From Rhodovulum sp. (GTDB lineage Bacteria > Pseudomonadota > Alphaproteobacteria > Rhodobacterales > Rhodobacteraceae): 64,000 bases of DNA. This document shows, piece after piece, positions 44,993 through 54,688 of the stretch (the stretch's first letter is position 1; each line of letters opens with the position of its first letter). The stretch spans positions 112,510-176,509 of the forward strand of contig PALT01000043.1 of NCBI GenBank assembly GCA_002706605.1, written 5' to 3'. Below the pieces are notes generated by a model. That model did no database searches. It was given only the letters and a program-made list of their open reading frames with translations, and was not told the origin of the DNA. Made by a program: the position numbers and the translations under genes.

Positions 44993-45598
44993 TTACAGGT
45001 GCGCGCGAATGGCCTCAACCGCCTGTGCAATGGCGTCCTCGATGCTCAGGTCCGTGGTGTCCAACTGAACCGCGTCCTCGGCGGGTTTCAGGGGGGCGGT
45101 TGCGCGTTCGCTGTCGCGGCGGTCGCGTTCGCGCAGGTCCTCAAGCACGCCCTTAGGGGTCACGTCGTGACCCTTGGACGACAGTTCCAGATAGCGACGT
45201 TGCGCGCGGATCTCATCGCTGGCCGTGACGTAGAGCTTTACCTCGGCGTCGGGACAGATCACCGTACCGATGTCCCGCCCGTCCAAAACCGCGCCCCCCG
45301 CGCGCCGCGCGAAAGCACGCTGAAAATCGACCAAGGCAGCGCGGACCTCGGGGATGGCGGCGACTTTGCTGGCGGCTTGGGCCACGGGGCCGGTGCGCAG
45401 ATCATCGCGGTCCAGATCCGTGAAATCCAGCGACGTCGCAGCCTCAACCGCGTCCATCCCGTCCAAAACCCGCGCCCCAACCGCACGATACAGTAACCCC
45501 GTATCCAGATGCGCAAACCCGAAATGGGTGGCGACGGCTTTGGAAATCGTTCCCTTGCCCGAGGCGGCGGGGCCATCAATGGCGACTGCTATGCTCAT
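44993..45598 (-). CDS. cmk: Cytidylate kinase
   Basis: This 201-residue enzyme phosphorylates CMP and dCMP. The P-loop [12 protein letters not shown] lies near residue 9, the LID/CMP-binding parts show [16 protein letters not shown] and [23 protein letters not shown], and [17 protein letters not shown] forms the nucleotide lid. The start overlaps the stop of the GFA gene by 4 bases. The order aroA-GFA-cmk-rpsA resembles aroA-cmk-rpsA in many bacteria with one gene inserted. Confidence 0.96.
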   Translation of the reverse strand: MSIAVAIDGPAASGKGTISKAVATHFGFAHLDTGLLYRAVGARVLDGMDAVEAATSLDFTDLDRDDLRTGPVAQAASKVAAIPEVRAALVDFQRAFARRAGGAVLDGRDIGTVICPDAEVKLYVTASDEIRAQRRYLELSSKGHDVTPKGVLEDLRERDRRDSERATAPLKPAEDAVQLDTTDLSIEDAIAQAVEAIRAHL

Positions 45599-45999
45599 AA
45601 TACCTGTGTCGTAATGTCGGGGTCGTCACCATCCGCCTTTGGCAGATCGTCGTCAATATCGTAATAATCGCCCTTGTCGGCGCAAAAGATATGGCCCTCT
45701 AGGCGCAGACCGCTGGGCGTATCCAAAGTGCCCGCAAAGATCGCAAGGTGACTGCCCGGCCCGTCCCAGAATAGGTTGGACCCACAGACGGGACAAAACC
45801 CGCGCCGCGCCTCGGCTGAGCTCTGATACCACTGCACCCGCCCCTCAATCTTCACCCCCTCGCGCGGGGCCGAGGTCGCGGCGACGTGGTGGCCGCTGGT
45901 CTTGCGACATTGGGTGCAGTGACAGGCGACCACGGGGCGCAGCGGCCCCTCGGTTTCATACCGGACCGCTCCACACAGACACCCGCCGCGCGACGTCAT
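45595..45999 (-). CDS. GFA-family (glutathione-dependent formaldehyde-activating-like) protein
   Basis: This 134-residue zinc protein has the family's metal ligands: [10 protein letters not shown] at the N-terminus, [11 protein letters not shown] and [11 protein letters not shown]. The name comes from Gfa of Paracoccus, but most family members have unknown substrates, so formaldehyde activity should not be assumed. It is locked between aroA and cmk by 4-base overlaps at both ends. Confidence 0.9.
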   Translation of the reverse strand: MTSRGGCLCGAVRYETEGPLRPVVACHCTQCRKTSGHHVAATSAPREGVKIEGRVQWYQSSAEARRGFCPVCGSNLFWDGPGSHLAIFAGTLDTPSGLRLEGHIFCADKGDYYDIDDDLPKADGDDPDITTQVL

Positions 46000-47348
46000 A
46001 CGTCCTCGCGGTGGAACGTCGCGCCCAGTTTTTCCATAAGCGGTTCAAAGATCGGGAAGGACGTCACAACCGGACCCGCATCATCCACGGTCACAGGGGC
46101 CTGCGACGCCATCCCGCAAATCAGGAACGACATGGCAATCCGGTGATCCAGATGCGTCTTACAGGTCGCGCCACCCGGCACACCGCCCGGCCCCATGCCA
46201 TGCACGGTAAAGCTGTCCTCGGTTTCCTCAACGGTGACACCACAGGCCTCAAGGCCCCGCGCCATCGCATCAATCCGGTCGCTTTCCTTGACACGCAACT
46301 CTTTGACACCGTCCATCACGGTGGCCCCTTTGGCATAGGACGCCACGACCGACAGGATCGGGTATTCGTCGATCATGCTCGGCGCCCGCTCCGGCGGAAC
46401 GGCAATGCCCACCATATCCGGCGAATAACGCGCGCGCAGATCGGCCACGGGTTCCCCACCCTCTTCGCGCATGTTCTCATACTCCAGATTCGCACCCATC
46501 TCGCGCAGGGTCGTGAACAGACCGGATCGCGTGGGGTTCAACCCGATACCCGGCACCAGAACGTCTGATCCTTCAGTGATCAACGCCGCACAGACCGGAA
46601 AGGCGGCCGACGACGGATCGCGCGGCACAACGATGGTCTGCGGCTTCAACTCGGGCTGCCCGACCAAGGTGATCACGCGGCCCTCATCGGTCTCCTCAAC
46701 GCAGATATCCGCGCCAAAACCGGCCAACATACGTTCGGTGTGATCGCGGGTCGCTTCTTTCTCGATGACAACGGTCTCGCCCGGCGCGTTCAAGCCGGCC
46801 AGCAACACCGCCGACTTCACCTGCGCCGACGGCATCGGCACAACGTATCGCACCGGAACGGCCTGCGCCGCCCCGACGATGGTCATCGGTAAACGACCCC
46901 CTTCGCGGCCCACGGATTGCGCCCCGAACAACGCGATGGGATCGGTCACCCGCCCCATCGGACGCCCGCGCAAAGACGCATCACCGGTAAATGTCGCAAC
47001 AATCGGGGATGTCGCCATCGCGCCCATGATCAACCGCACACCGGTGCCCGAGTTGCCGCAATCGATCACATCTTCGGGCTCTTGAAACCCGCCAACGCCA
47101 ACGCCCTCAACCCGCCATTCGCCCGGACCGACATGGGTCACCTTGGCCCCAAAGGCGCGCATCGCCTTGGCCGTGTCCAGCACATCCTGCCCTTCCAGCA
47201 GGCCGGAAATCCGCGTTTCGCCCACGGCCATCGCCCCGAACAACAACGCGCGATGGCTGATCGACTTGTCCCCTGGCACCTCGGCCACACCTGTCAGCGG
47301 CCCAGATTTCTGCGCGCTCATCGGAATTGGATCACCGTGGCCGGACAT
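45996..47348 (-). CDS. aroA: 3-phosphoshikimate 1-carboxyvinyltransferase (EPSP synthase)
   Basis: This protein of about 450 residues makes EPSP in the shikimate pathway. PEP- and shikimate-3-phosphate-binding motifs are visible: [48 protein letters not shown], and VKESDRI near residue 350. The start is not certain: ATGs at 47366, 47363 and 47348 are in frame. I chose 47348 because GGGGGA precedes it. The gene begins a tight aroA-GFA-cmk operon. Confidence 0.95.
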   Translation of the reverse strand: MSGHGDPIPMSAQKSGPLTGVAEVPGDKSISHRALLFGAMAVGETRISGLLEGQDVLDTAKAMRAFGAKVTHVGPGEWRVEGVGVGGFQEPEDVIDCGNSGTGVRLIMGAMATSPIVATFTGDASLRGRPMGRVTDPIALFGAQSVGREGGRLPMTIVGAAQAVPVRYVVPMPSAQVKSAVLLAGLNAPGETVVIEKEATRDHTERMLAGFGADICVEETDEGRVITLVGQPELKPQTIVVPRDPSSAAFPVCAALITEGSDVLVPGIGLNPTRSGLFTTLREMGANLEYENMREEGGEPVADLRARYSPDMVGIAVPPERAPSMIDEYPILSVVASYAKGATVMDGVKELRVKESDRIDAMARGLEACGVTVEETEDSFTVHGMGPGGVPGGATCKTHLDHRIAMSFLICGMASQAPVTVDDAGPVVTSFPIFEPLMEKLGATFHREDV

Positions 47349-47494
47349 GCTTCCCCCATCCATCAAAATACAGTCGCGCGAAGGAGTATCGAAACTCCCC
47401 CGCAGGGTCCACTACGATTTGATAGCGCCCACATCTTCAGCTTGGCTTAAATACTCAAAATCCCACGACCGCCACGCTCACAGACGATCAGATT

Positions 47495-48211
47495 TCAATC
47501 CGCCACCCGCCGGAAGGTCAGGTAATGCGGCACCCGCCCCTCGCGCAGGGCCTTTTGCTCGTACCGCGTGGAAGTCCAATCGGCCCACGGGGTGCGCCAA
47601 TCCTCAGGCCCCTCGGCCAGCCATTCAAACCCGTGTCGCGGCACTTGTTCTAATGTCTGGCGCACGTAATCCTCAATATCCGTCGCCACGCGGAAAATCG
47701 CGCCGGGCTTCATCACCCTCGCCAGCGGCTCCAGATGTTCGGGCGTGACGAACCGGCGGCGGTGGTGGCGCTTTTTCGGCCACGGATCGGGATAGAGCAG
47801 AAACGCGCGCTCAATGCTCGCATCGGGCAACACGTCGAACATGTCGCGTACATCGCCTGGATGCACAGCGACATTGCTGACCTCGGCCTTGCGAATTTTG
47901 CCCAGCAACATCGCAACCCCGTTGATGAACGGCTCACACCCGATGATGCCGACATCGGGGTTAAGGGAGGCCTGATGCACCATGTGCTCGCCCCCGCCAA
48001 AGCCGATCTCCAACCACGCAGGCCGCCCGCCGAACAGCGCATCCAGATCCATCGGCGTGCGTTCGGGGTTTTCGGTCCATGTCACACCGGGGGGCGCCAG
48101 TTCGGCCAGATCGGCGTCCAGATACTCGCGTTGGCTGTCGCGCAGGGTCTTGCCATGGCGACGCCCATAGAAATTCCGCCATCCGCGTTCGGGGGTGGTG
48201 TTCTCGGCCAT
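47495..48211 (-). CDS. trmB: tRNA (guanine-46-N7)-methyltransferase TrmB
   Basis: This 238-residue SAM-dependent enzyme methylates G46 in the variable loop of tRNAs. The SAM-binding motif is LEIGFGGGEHMVHQA near residue 67; the catalytic/tRNA-binding motif is LLYPDPWPKKRHHRRRF near residue 140; and ATDIEDYVRQTLEQV follows. The ATG at 48211 follows AAGGAGCAA and gives the usual length. Confidence 0.96.
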   Translation of the reverse strand: MAENTTPERGWRNFYGRRHGKTLRDSQREYLDADLAELAPPGVTWTENPERTPMDLDALFGGRPAWLEIGFGGGEHMVHQASLNPDVGIIGCEPFINGVAMLLGKIRKAEVSNVAVHPGDVRDMFDVLPDASIERAFLLYPDPWPKKRHHRRRFVTPEHLEPLARVMKPGAIFRVATDIEDYVRQTLEQVPRHGFEWLAEGPEDWRTPWADWTSTRYEQKALREGRVPHYLTFRRVAD

Positions 48212-48275
48212 GGCTGTTGCTCCTTGCTCTCTTCGGCGCGCGTCCTAGGCGACAAGGCCCCCGTTGTCCATGGTT

Positions 48276-48923
48276 CTATTCGGTCAGCATATTGCCCGCA
48301 CGCAATTCTTGACGCGTGGGATACCACATATCATCGCCGCGATTGCGGATGGTTTCGATGGCGAACTCGGCTTTGATCCCATGGGACAGGAAATGGGTCA
48401 GGCGTTCATAGACCTCTTGCTGGGTGTCATCATACAACCACTCGGCCAGATCGAACGGGCTTTCCCAGTCCTTGCTCTCTTGGTTGTCTTCGTAATAGCC
48501 CTCAATCCCGTCGGCGCCCCAGTAATACTGGTGAAAGCCGACCTTGCCGCCGCGCTCCATCGTGCGATTGACGCCAGCGGCCATGACGACGGTGCAACTG
48601 CTTTCACAGTAATCCACCACATGGGTGTCCAGTTCATAATCCGAAATGATGCGCGCCATTTCCAGAGCGGGGTAATAGAACCCCCCGCCACTGGTCAGAT
48701 GAACCGCGGTGATCTGGTCGTTATGTTTGAGATGTTCACGCAGATCCTCGACATCGGCCCACTCAATCTCGGTGTCGCCCTGAACAAGGTTCTCGTCATA
48801 GATCAGGGCCGTCCCATCGACCCGAAAGCGGGAGGGTTCAGGCGTCGCGCGCGCAACTGCGTCTTCGTACATCTGCGCCGTGGTGCAGAAAAACCCACAG
48901 GCAAGCGCGACCCCTAAACCCAT
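48276..48923 (-). CDS. Periplasmic ClpP-like serine-protease-fold protein (COG3904-like)
   Basis: This 215-residue protein has a short signal peptide (MGLGVALACGFFC) and a ClpP/crotonase-type core: HLTSGGGFYYPALEMARII, THVVDYCESSCTVVMAAG with a Ser at the nucleophile position, and GGKVGFHQYYWG with a His after it. This Ser/His pattern is typical of COG3904 exported proteins. The peptidase activity is untested for the family. It follows metK by only 15 bases on the same strand and is probably co-transcribed with it, and so may be under the same riboswitch. Confidence 0.82.
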   Translation of the reverse strand: MGLGVALACGFFCTTAQMYEDAVARATPEPSRFRVDGTALIYDENLVQGDTEIEWADVEDLREHLKHNDQITAVHLTSGGGFYYPALEMARIISDYELDTHVVDYCESSCTVVMAAGVNRTMERGGKVGFHQYYWGADGIEGYYEDNQESKDWESPFDLAEWLYDDTQQEVYERLTHFLSHGIKAEFAIETIRNRGDDMWYPTRQELRAGNMLTE

Positions 48924-48938
48924 ATAATACCGCCTTTG

Positions 48939-50105
48939 TTACACGGCCTTTTTCAAGGCCTCGACCAGATCCGTTTGTTCCCAGCTGAACCCGCCATCAG
49001 CGTCCGGCGCGCGGCCAAAGTGGCCATAGGCCGCCGTGCGTTGGAACACGGGCTTGTTCAACTGCAGGTGCTCGCGGATGCCGCGGGGGGTCAAATCCAT
49101 GACCGAGGCGATGGCGCGTTCGATCTGCGCCTCATCCACCTGACCTGTTCCATATGTATCTGCGTAAATCGACAGAGGTTTGGCAACCCCGATCGCATAA
49201 GAAAGTTGAATGGTACAGCGTTTAGCCAACCCAGAGGCGACCACGTTTTTCGCCAGATAGCGCGCGGCATAGGCGGCCGAGCGGTCCACCTTGGTCGGGT
49301 CTTTGCCCGAGAACGCGCCGCCACCATGGGGCGCGGCACCGCCATAGGTGTCCACAATGATCTTGCGCCCCGTCAGGCCCGCATCGCCATCGGGGCCGCC
49401 GATCACGAACTTGCCCGTCGGGTTCACCCACCATTCGGTTTCGGGCGTGATCCAGCCCTCGGGCAGAACCTCGGTGATATAGGGGGCGACGATCTCGCGC
49501 ATCTGATCGGCGCTCAGGTCCTCGGACCGGTGCTGATGCGACAGCACGATGGAGGTCACGCCAACAGGGCGACCGTTTTCATAGCGCACGGTCAGCTGGG
49601 ATTTCGCATCCGGCTCCAGTTCCGGCTCGGCGCCCGATTTACGGACCTCGGCCAGACGGCGCAGGATCGCATGGGCGTATTGGATAGGGGCGGGCATCAA
49701 CGCGTCGGTCTCATCCACGGCATAGCCGAACATGATCCCCTGATCGCCTGCGCCTTCTTCTTTCTGCTCACCCGCATCCACGCCTTGGGCGATATGCGCG
49801 GATTGCTCGTGCAGATAGTTATCGACGGACATATTGGCCCAATGGAACCCGTCCTGTTCATACCCGATGTCGCGCACACAATCGCGCGCGATATCCTCGA
49901 CGCGGTCAATCACGGATTGGGGGCCACGTACCTCACCGCCGATGACGACGCGGTTGGTGGTGGCAAAGGTTTCACAAGCCACCCGCGAATACGGGTCCTC
50001 GGCCAGAAACGCGTCCAGAACAGCGTCCGAAATACGGTCGCACACTTTATCGGGGTGTCCCTCGGAAACGGATTCCGAAGTAAACAGGTAGTCAGTACGG
50101 GACAT
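48939..50105 (-). CDS. metK: S-adenosylmethionine synthetase
   Basis: This 388-residue enzyme makes S-adenosylmethionine from methionine and ATP. Motifs include [21 protein letters not shown], the hexapeptide region [13 protein letters not shown], and the P-loop-like [19 protein letters not shown]. The ATG at 50105 is preceded by a SAM/SAH-type riboswitch motif whose end contains the ribosome-binding GGAG, so translation is probably turned down when the product is abundant. An in-frame start at 50135 would lie inside that RNA and is rejected. Confidence 0.97.
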   Translation of the reverse strand: MSRTDYLFTSESVSEGHPDKVCDRISDAVLDAFLAEDPYSRVACETFATTNRVVIGGEVRGPQSVIDRVEDIARDCVRDIGYEQDGFHWANMSVDNYLHEQSAHIAQGVDAGEQKEEGAGDQGIMFGYAVDETDALMPAPIQYAHAILRRLAEVRKSGAEPELEPDAKSQLTVRYENGRPVGVTSIVLSHQHRSEDLSADQMREIVAPYITEVLPEGWITPETEWWVNPTGKFVIGGPDGDAGLTGRKIIVDTYGGAAPHGGGAFSGKDPTKVDRSAAYAARYLAKNVVASGLAKRCTIQLSYAIGVAKPLSIYADTYGTGQVDEAQIERAIASVMDLTPRGIREHLQLNKPVFQRTAAYGHFGRAPDADGGFSWEQTDLVEALKKAV

Positions 50106-50110
50106 GGGAA

Positions 50111-50156
50111 GTGCTCCATTAGGTTTCACCGACACGCCAGGAAGCCGTTGTGCCGG
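50111..50156 (-). promoter_or_regulatory. SAM/SAH riboswitch upstream of metK
   Basis: On the minus strand, the P1 stem CCGGCAC (50156-50150) pairs with GTGTCGG (50135-50129) over seven base pairs. The enclosed part reads AACGGCTTCCTGGC, and TGGAGCAC follows at 50118-50111. This is the arrangement of the SAM/SAH riboswitch, in which the loop pairs with the GGAG of the ribosome-binding site when the ligand is bound. The class is known almost only from Rhodobacterales and sits before metK. The GGAGCA ends 5 bases before the ATG. Confidence 0.88.
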
Positions 50157-50187
50157 TATGTTGCGCCGAAATAGGACGCCTCACGGC

Positions 50188-51696
50188 CTAGGTCAACGCA
50201 CGATTGCGCCGCATCCACGCACAGAGGCCAGTCAGGACAAGTATCAGACCTAATAACGGCCAATCGCCCGCCATTGCATAGGGTGTAGGCGAAAGAGCCT
50301 GCGGAACAGTCGATTGGATATACCCCGCCGTGTTCAGAGGGCGCGACGCCTGTATCTGGCCAAGGGGATCAATCACCGCCGAAACGCCCGTGTTCGCGGA
50401 CCGCAACACCGACAGCCCGTTTTCGATCGCGCGCAACCGCGCCTGTGCCAGATGTTGGTATGGGCCGGAAAACCCGCCAAACCACGCGTCGTTGGTGATC
50501 TGCAAAATCCACGCGGGCCGCGTGTCGGCGGCGCGGATATCTTGGGGGAACACGGCCTCATAACAGATCAGGGGCAAAACCGGCTGACCATTGCGCAGAC
50601 GGATCACCTCGGCCCCGGGACCCGAGGCAAACCCCGCACCGCTGGCCGCCAGACCATAAAGGCCAAATCGCGCAGCCAGATCGGCAAAGGGGATGTATTC
50701 GCCAAAGGGAACAAGGTGGTGCTTGTCATAGATCGTGGTGATCCTACCGTCCTGCCCCAACAAGGCTGCGGAATTATAAAGACCCGTGTCATCGCGCCGC
50801 AGACCGCCCAATACCACCTCGGCCCCGTTCGCGGCCTCGGTGATCTCGCCCAGCAACGGCCCCGCATCGTTCAACAGATTGGCCACCGATGTCTCGGGCC
50901 AGACGATCAGATCGGGCGCAGTGGGTTCCTCGGCGGCGGTGAAATCAAGCAGGCGCTGATAAAACACGGGGATCATATCGCGGCGCCATTTTTCGTGCTG
51001 CGGGGCGTTGGGTTGCAACAGGCGCACCGTGGTGTCGCCCGCGACCATGGGCGTGTTCAGCCGCCAAAGGCCCCCGCCCCATAGAACCGCGATCACCACA
51101 ACCGCACCGATCCACGCACGCCAATTGCCCAGCGCAATCAGACCCGATAGGGCCATTAACATCAGGCTCAGGAACGGCACCCCACCAAGGGCGGCCCATT
51201 GCGCGACCGGCGTTTCGACCCAGACATGACCAAGGGACGCCCACGGAAACCCCGTAAACACATAGCCCCGCGCCAGTTCCATCAGCGACAGCATCAGGAT
51301 CAACATCGCCAACCGCCGCGCACCGCCATAGCGCACCACCCGCGCACTGACATATCCCGCCAGCCCCCAGAACAGGGCCAGTCCAGCCGCTAGAAAGATC
51401 AGGGCAAAGGGCGCCATCCACCCGTGTCGCGCCGCATCCACCAGAAACGGCTCGACAATCCACGTCAGCGATCCCGCGAAATAGCCCGCGCCGCCCGACC
51501 ATAGGGTAAAGGCCACCCGCCACGGTCCCGCGACCTGTGCAGCGACGGCCAGCAACACCGCCATCCCCACAATCGTCGCCCACCAGAAATCAAAGGGCGC
51601 TTGGCCAAGGGCGGCAACCGTCCCCGCCACCACCGCGATCCCCATGCGCCAGCGCGCCGCGGTTTGCCTTCGCGCCAGTGCCGTGCCGAGGATCAT
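50188..51696 (-). CDS. lnt: Apolipoprotein N-acyltransferase
   Basis: This 502-residue inner-membrane enzyme adds the third acyl chain to lipoproteins. About six transmembrane helices occupy residues 15-210, followed by a nitrilase-type domain in the periplasm. The catalytic triad is in IVWPETSV (Glu), YDKHHLVPFGEYIP (Lys) and LICYEAVFP (Cys). A final transmembrane helix (LLGLILVLTGLCAWM) ends the protein. It lies in the order phoH-ybeY-corC-lnt, as in most proteobacteria. Confidence 0.96.
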   Translation of the reverse strand: MILGTALARRQTAARWRMGIAVVAGTVAALGQAPFDFWWATIVGMAVLLAVAAQVAGPWRVAFTLWSGGAGYFAGSLTWIVEPFLVDAARHGWMAPFALIFLAAGLALFWGLAGYVSARVVRYGGARRLAMLILMLSLMELARGYVFTGFPWASLGHVWVETPVAQWAALGGVPFLSLMLMALSGLIALGNWRAWIGAVVVIAVLWGGGLWRLNTPMVAGDTTVRLLQPNAPQHEKWRRDMIPVFYQRLLDFTAAEEPTAPDLIVWPETSVANLLNDAGPLLGEITEAANGAEVVLGGLRRDDTGLYNSAALLGQDGRITTIYDKHHLVPFGEYIPFADLAARFGLYGLAASGAGFASGPGAEVIRLRNGQPVLPLICYEAVFPQDIRAADTRPAWILQITNDAWFGGFSGPYQHLAQARLRAIENGLSVLRSANTGVSAVIDPLGQIQASRPLNTAGYIQSTVPQALSPTPYAMAGDWPLLGLILVLTGLCAWMRRNRALT

Positions 51697-51710
51697 CGGG
51701 GGACCTTTCG

Positions 51711-52604
51711 CTAGTCTTGTGCGGCTTCGGGGACGCGGACGCGGATACGCTTGATCCGGCGGGGATCGGCATCGACGATCTCGAACTCGACACCTCCGTC
51801 GTGCTGAACCACCTCACCGCGCACCGGCACACGACCGGTCAGCATGAACACCAACCCGCCCAGCGTATCGATTTCCTCTTCGTCCTCTTCCTCGACCAGC
51901 TTTTGACCGATCTCGGTTTCGAACTCATCCAGAGGGGTCTTGGCCTGTGCCAGATAGCAACCGGGCTTTTCCACGGACCAGAACCGGCCTTCAGCGACGT
52001 CGTGTTCGTCCTCGATTTCACCGATGACCTGTTCGATCAGATCCTCAATGGTCAGCAACCCGTCCACACCGCCGTATTCGTCGATCACAAGGGCCATATG
52101 CATCCGCTCGGTCTGCATTTTCTGCAGCAGAACGCCAATCGGCATCGACGGCGGCGCATAGAGCAGCGGGCGCAACAGGGGCTGGATGGCAAAATCGCCA
52201 TTGCCGCCGTTGAACCCGAATTGCAGCGCGAAATCCTTGAGATGGATCATGCCAATCGGCGTGTCCAACGTTCCCTCATAAACAGGCAGGCGCGACATCC
52301 CGCTCTCGCGGAAGACGGCAACCAGATCGTCCTTGGAGATATCTGCGGGCACGGCGACGATTTCGACCTTGGGCAGGGCGACATCCTCGACCCGCATCCG
52401 GCGCAAATTGCCAAGTCCCGGCAACGGCGTTCCGTTCAAGGCCGTCCCCGGTTCGGGATCACTATGCCGTTCCTCGTCCCCTTGGGGATCATCCGGAGCC
52501 TTAAAGGCCCCCCAAAGTCGCCCGATCAAACCAGGCTGAGTCTCGTTTTCATAGTTTGGCGCGCTCTGCGCCGCACTAGACGACCCGTCGGTCTCTGCGC
52601 CCAT
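51711..52604 (-). CDS. corC: CorC/HlyC-type CBS-domain transporter-associated protein
   Basis: This 297-residue protein has a low-complexity N-terminus (1-65), two CBS domains (about 70-200; RMRVEDVALPKVEIVAVP and LLQKMQTERMHMALVIDEYGG are the CBS starts) and a CorC_HlyC domain at the C-terminus with DTLGGLVFMLTGRVPVRGE. CorC is linked to magnesium and cobalt efflux, and the family to ion transport control. It follows ybeY and precedes lnt by 14 bases. Confidence 0.92.
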   Translation of the reverse strand: MGAETDGSSSAAQSAPNYENETQPGLIGRLWGAFKAPDDPQGDEERHSDPEPGTALNGTPLPGLGNLRRMRVEDVALPKVEIVAVPADISKDDLVAVFRESGMSRLPVYEGTLDTPIGMIHLKDFALQFGFNGGNGDFAIQPLLRPLLYAPPSMPIGVLLQKMQTERMHMALVIDEYGGVDGLLTIEDLIEQVIGEIEDEHDVAEGRFWSVEKPGCYLAQAKTPLDEFETEIGQKLVEEEDEEEIDTLGGLVFMLTGRVPVRGEVVQHDGGVEFEIVDADPRRIKRIRVRVPEAAQD

Positions 52605-52639
52605 CGTTCCTTACCGTTAAAACTGGACCATGCTGTCCG

Positions 52640-53134
52640 TCATTCATATGGGTCAGCAATGCCCAATGTTGCAAGTATTTCTGTCTCAAGACGCTCCATC
52701 AGATCGCCATCTTGTGGCCGAATGTGGTCAAAACCCAACAAATGCAGCGTCCCGTGTACCAATAGATGAACGACATGGTTTGCGAATTCCTTACCCTGCT
52801 GGTCGGCTTCGGCCATGCAGGTGTCATAGGAAATCGCGATATCGCCCAGTTCGATCGGCATTTCGGGGAAATCGGGTTCGGGCGCATCGGGCATGTCACC
52901 GTCGGTTTCTGCGGCCAGATCGGTGGCGGGCCACGACAGAACATTCGTGGCTTTGTCCTTTTCGCGGAACTCGGCGTTCAACTCGGCAATGCGCGCATCA
53001 TTGCACCCCATGACGCACATCTCTGCGCCCTCGGGCACGTTTAGATGCGACAGAGCCGCGGTGCAGGCCCGTTCGGCCAACACCACCAGTTCATCCGACC
53101 AACGGTCATCTTCGATAAGGACATCAATTTCCAT
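52640..53134 (-). CDS. ybeY: Endoribonuclease YbeY
   Basis: This 164-residue metal-dependent RNase helps mature 16S rRNA and checks ribosome quality. The zinc site HLLVHGTLHLLGFDH (His-x3-His-x5-His) lies near residue 125, and NAEFREKDKATNVLSWP at 53-69. A slightly longer loop (EPDFPEMPIELGDIA) precedes the active-site strand. It lies between phoH and corC on the same strand. Confidence 0.96.
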   Translation of the reverse strand: MEIDVLIEDDRWSDELVVLAERACTAALSHLNVPEGAEMCVMGCNDARIAELNAEFREKDKATNVLSWPATDLAAETDGDMPDAPEPDFPEMPIELGDIAISYDTCMAEADQQGKEFANHVVHLLVHGTLHLLGFDHIRPQDGDLMERLETEILATLGIADPYE

Positions 53135-53181
53135 GGCGCCCCCTTATCCGGTCCGACGCGCCTTGCAAAGTGCCCGTGGCG

Positions 53182-54216
53182 TTACGCCTGACCTTTGGAC
53201 ATCGCCTCAATCGAGGCTTGATCATAGGCTTCGATGATTTTCGCGACCAGCGGGTGACGCACCACATCCTTGGACGTGAAGTAGTTAAAGCTGATCTTGT
53301 CGATGCCTTTGAGCAGGTTTTCCGCATCGCGAAGGCCCGATTGGACCCCGCGCGGCAGGTCGACCTGACTGCGGTCGCCGGTGATCACCATGCGCGAGCC
53401 CTCACCCAGACGGGTCAGGAACATCTTCATCTGCATGGTCGTAGCGTTCTGCGCCTCATCCAGCACAACAAACGCATTGGCCAGTGTCCGACCCCGCATA
53501 AAGGCCAGCGGCGCAATCTCGATCCGCTTTTCCTCAATCAGTTTGGCGACCTGTTTGCTGGGCAAAAAGTCGTTCAGCGCGTCATAGAGCGGCTGCATAT
53601 AGGGATCGACCTTGTCCTTCATGTCCCCGGGCAGATAGCCCAGCTTTTCGCCCGCCTCGACCGCAGGGCGCGACAGGATGATCCGGTCCACATGGCCGCC
53701 GATGAACATGTTCACCGCCACGGCCACCGCCAGATAGGTTTTCCCCGTCCCTGCCGGACCGATCCCGAACGCCAGTTCATTGTTAAACAGCGCCTGCACA
53801 TAGGCCTTTTGTGCCTCGGTGCGCGGTTCGATCAGTTTCTTGCGGGTTTTGATTTCCACGGGACCACGGTTGAACATCTCAAGCTGATCGCCCGGCTCGG
53901 TGCCGGTATCTTCTTCGGTGGTGCCCAAACGGATGATGCCGTCGATATCGCCCGCATCCACGGACTTGCCCGCCTCAAGACGACCGTAGAGCTGTTGCAG
54001 GACCATCGCCGCGCGTCCACGCGCATCGCCATCGCCCACGACGGCCAACTGGTTGCCACGGCGCAAAATGTGCACGGATAATTTGTGCTCTATTTGTGCG
54101 AGGTTCCGGTCGAATTCACCGCAGAGATCAATCAGTAGACGATTGTCAGGAAACTCCATCAGGGTTTCTTGAATTTCATCGCCAGCGAGCGGGGGTGTCA
54201 ACGCACTGATGCCCAA
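53182..54216 (-). CDS. phoH: PhoH-like ATPase
   Basis: This protein of about 344 residues is a P-loop NTPase of the PhoH family, linked to RNA metabolism with YbeY. Walker A GPAGTGKTYLA is near residue 155, Walker B FVVLDEAQN near 255, followed by VITGDRSQVDLPRG. An N-terminal KH-like domain is present. Translation probably starts at TTG 54216, with GGAG 6 bases before it; an ATG 19 codons further in is the alternative. The gene opens the phoH-ybeY-corC-lnt operon. Confidence 0.94.
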   Translation of the reverse strand: MGISALTPPLAGDEIQETLMEFPDNRLLIDLCGEFDRNLAQIEHKLSVHILRRGNQLAVVGDGDARGRAAMVLQQLYGRLEAGKSVDAGDIDGIIRLGTTEEDTGTEPGDQLEMFNRGPVEIKTRKKLIEPRTEAQKAYVQALFNNELAFGIGPAGTGKTYLAVAVAVNMFIGGHVDRIILSRPAVEAGEKLGYLPGDMKDKVDPYMQPLYDALNDFLPSKQVAKLIEEKRIEIAPLAFMRGRTLANAFVVLDEAQNATTMQMKMFLTRLGEGSRMVITGDRSQVDLPRGVQSGLRDAENLLKGIDKISFNYFTSKDVVRHPLVAKIIEAYDQASIEAMSKGQA

Positions 54217-54311
54217 GCACGACTCCGTTTTCTAAGGTGCCTACATAGATATGGTGGCCCTCATCGGGGATTCCCGCAAGCTCTGGTTTCAAACTTTCAT
54301 CGAAAAGACAC

Positions 54312-54341
54312 AAAAAAACTGCGCCCGGTTGTGGGGCGCAG
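54312..54341 (-). terminator. Terminator after the small lipoprotein gene
   Basis: CTGCGCCC pairs with GGGGCGCAG on the opposite arm; on the minus strand a run of seven T follows. It stands 30-60 bases past the lipoprotein stop codon. Confidence 0.88.
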
Positions 54342-54369
54342 CCTATTTTCGCGGCGAATTGGGGGGATC

Positions 54370-54678
54370 CTAGATCGAATCCTCGAAATCAGAACCAGAT
54401 TTGAACGGGCCGATGGCCGTGTTCGGGGGGGCAACGCCACTGCAAACCGGCTTGCCGTATTTGTCCAGACGCTGGGACAGATAGCCCTCAACACCATCGT
54501 CAATGATCCAGTGGTCACAGCCATTCGGGTCAACCCAGATGCCGGCCTTAAGCTGGCTCAGGTCCTTGGCGTCAAAGCCACGGTCAACGGTTTTATCGCC
54601 CTTAACACCCAGACCTTCGTCACAGGCAGCGACCGATGCGGCGATGGCCACGAGGCCACAGAGTTTAACAAGGTTCAT
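54370..54678 (-). CDS. Small lipoprotein sharing a motif with the neighbouring OmpA-like protein
   Basis: This 102-residue protein has a lipoprotein signal (LVKLCGLVAIAASVAAC) with Cys19 as the acylated residue. The mature part contains IWVDPNGCDHWIIDDGVEGY followed by GKPVC. Almost the same motif, IWVDPDGCEHWVMDDGVEGF with GIPVC, occurs in the OmpA-family protein directly upstream. The pair of Cys could form a disulfide. The function is unknown; binding at the peptidoglycan or outer membrane is suggested by its neighbour. I chose ATG 54678, where the signal begins. Confidence 0.85.
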   Translation of the reverse strand: MNLVKLCGLVAIAASVAACDEGLGVKGDKTVDRGFDAKDLSQLKAGIWVDPNGCDHWIIDDGVEGYLSQRLDKYGKPVCSGVAPPNTAIGPFKSGSDFEDSI

Positions 54679-54688
54679 ATCGGTCCCC

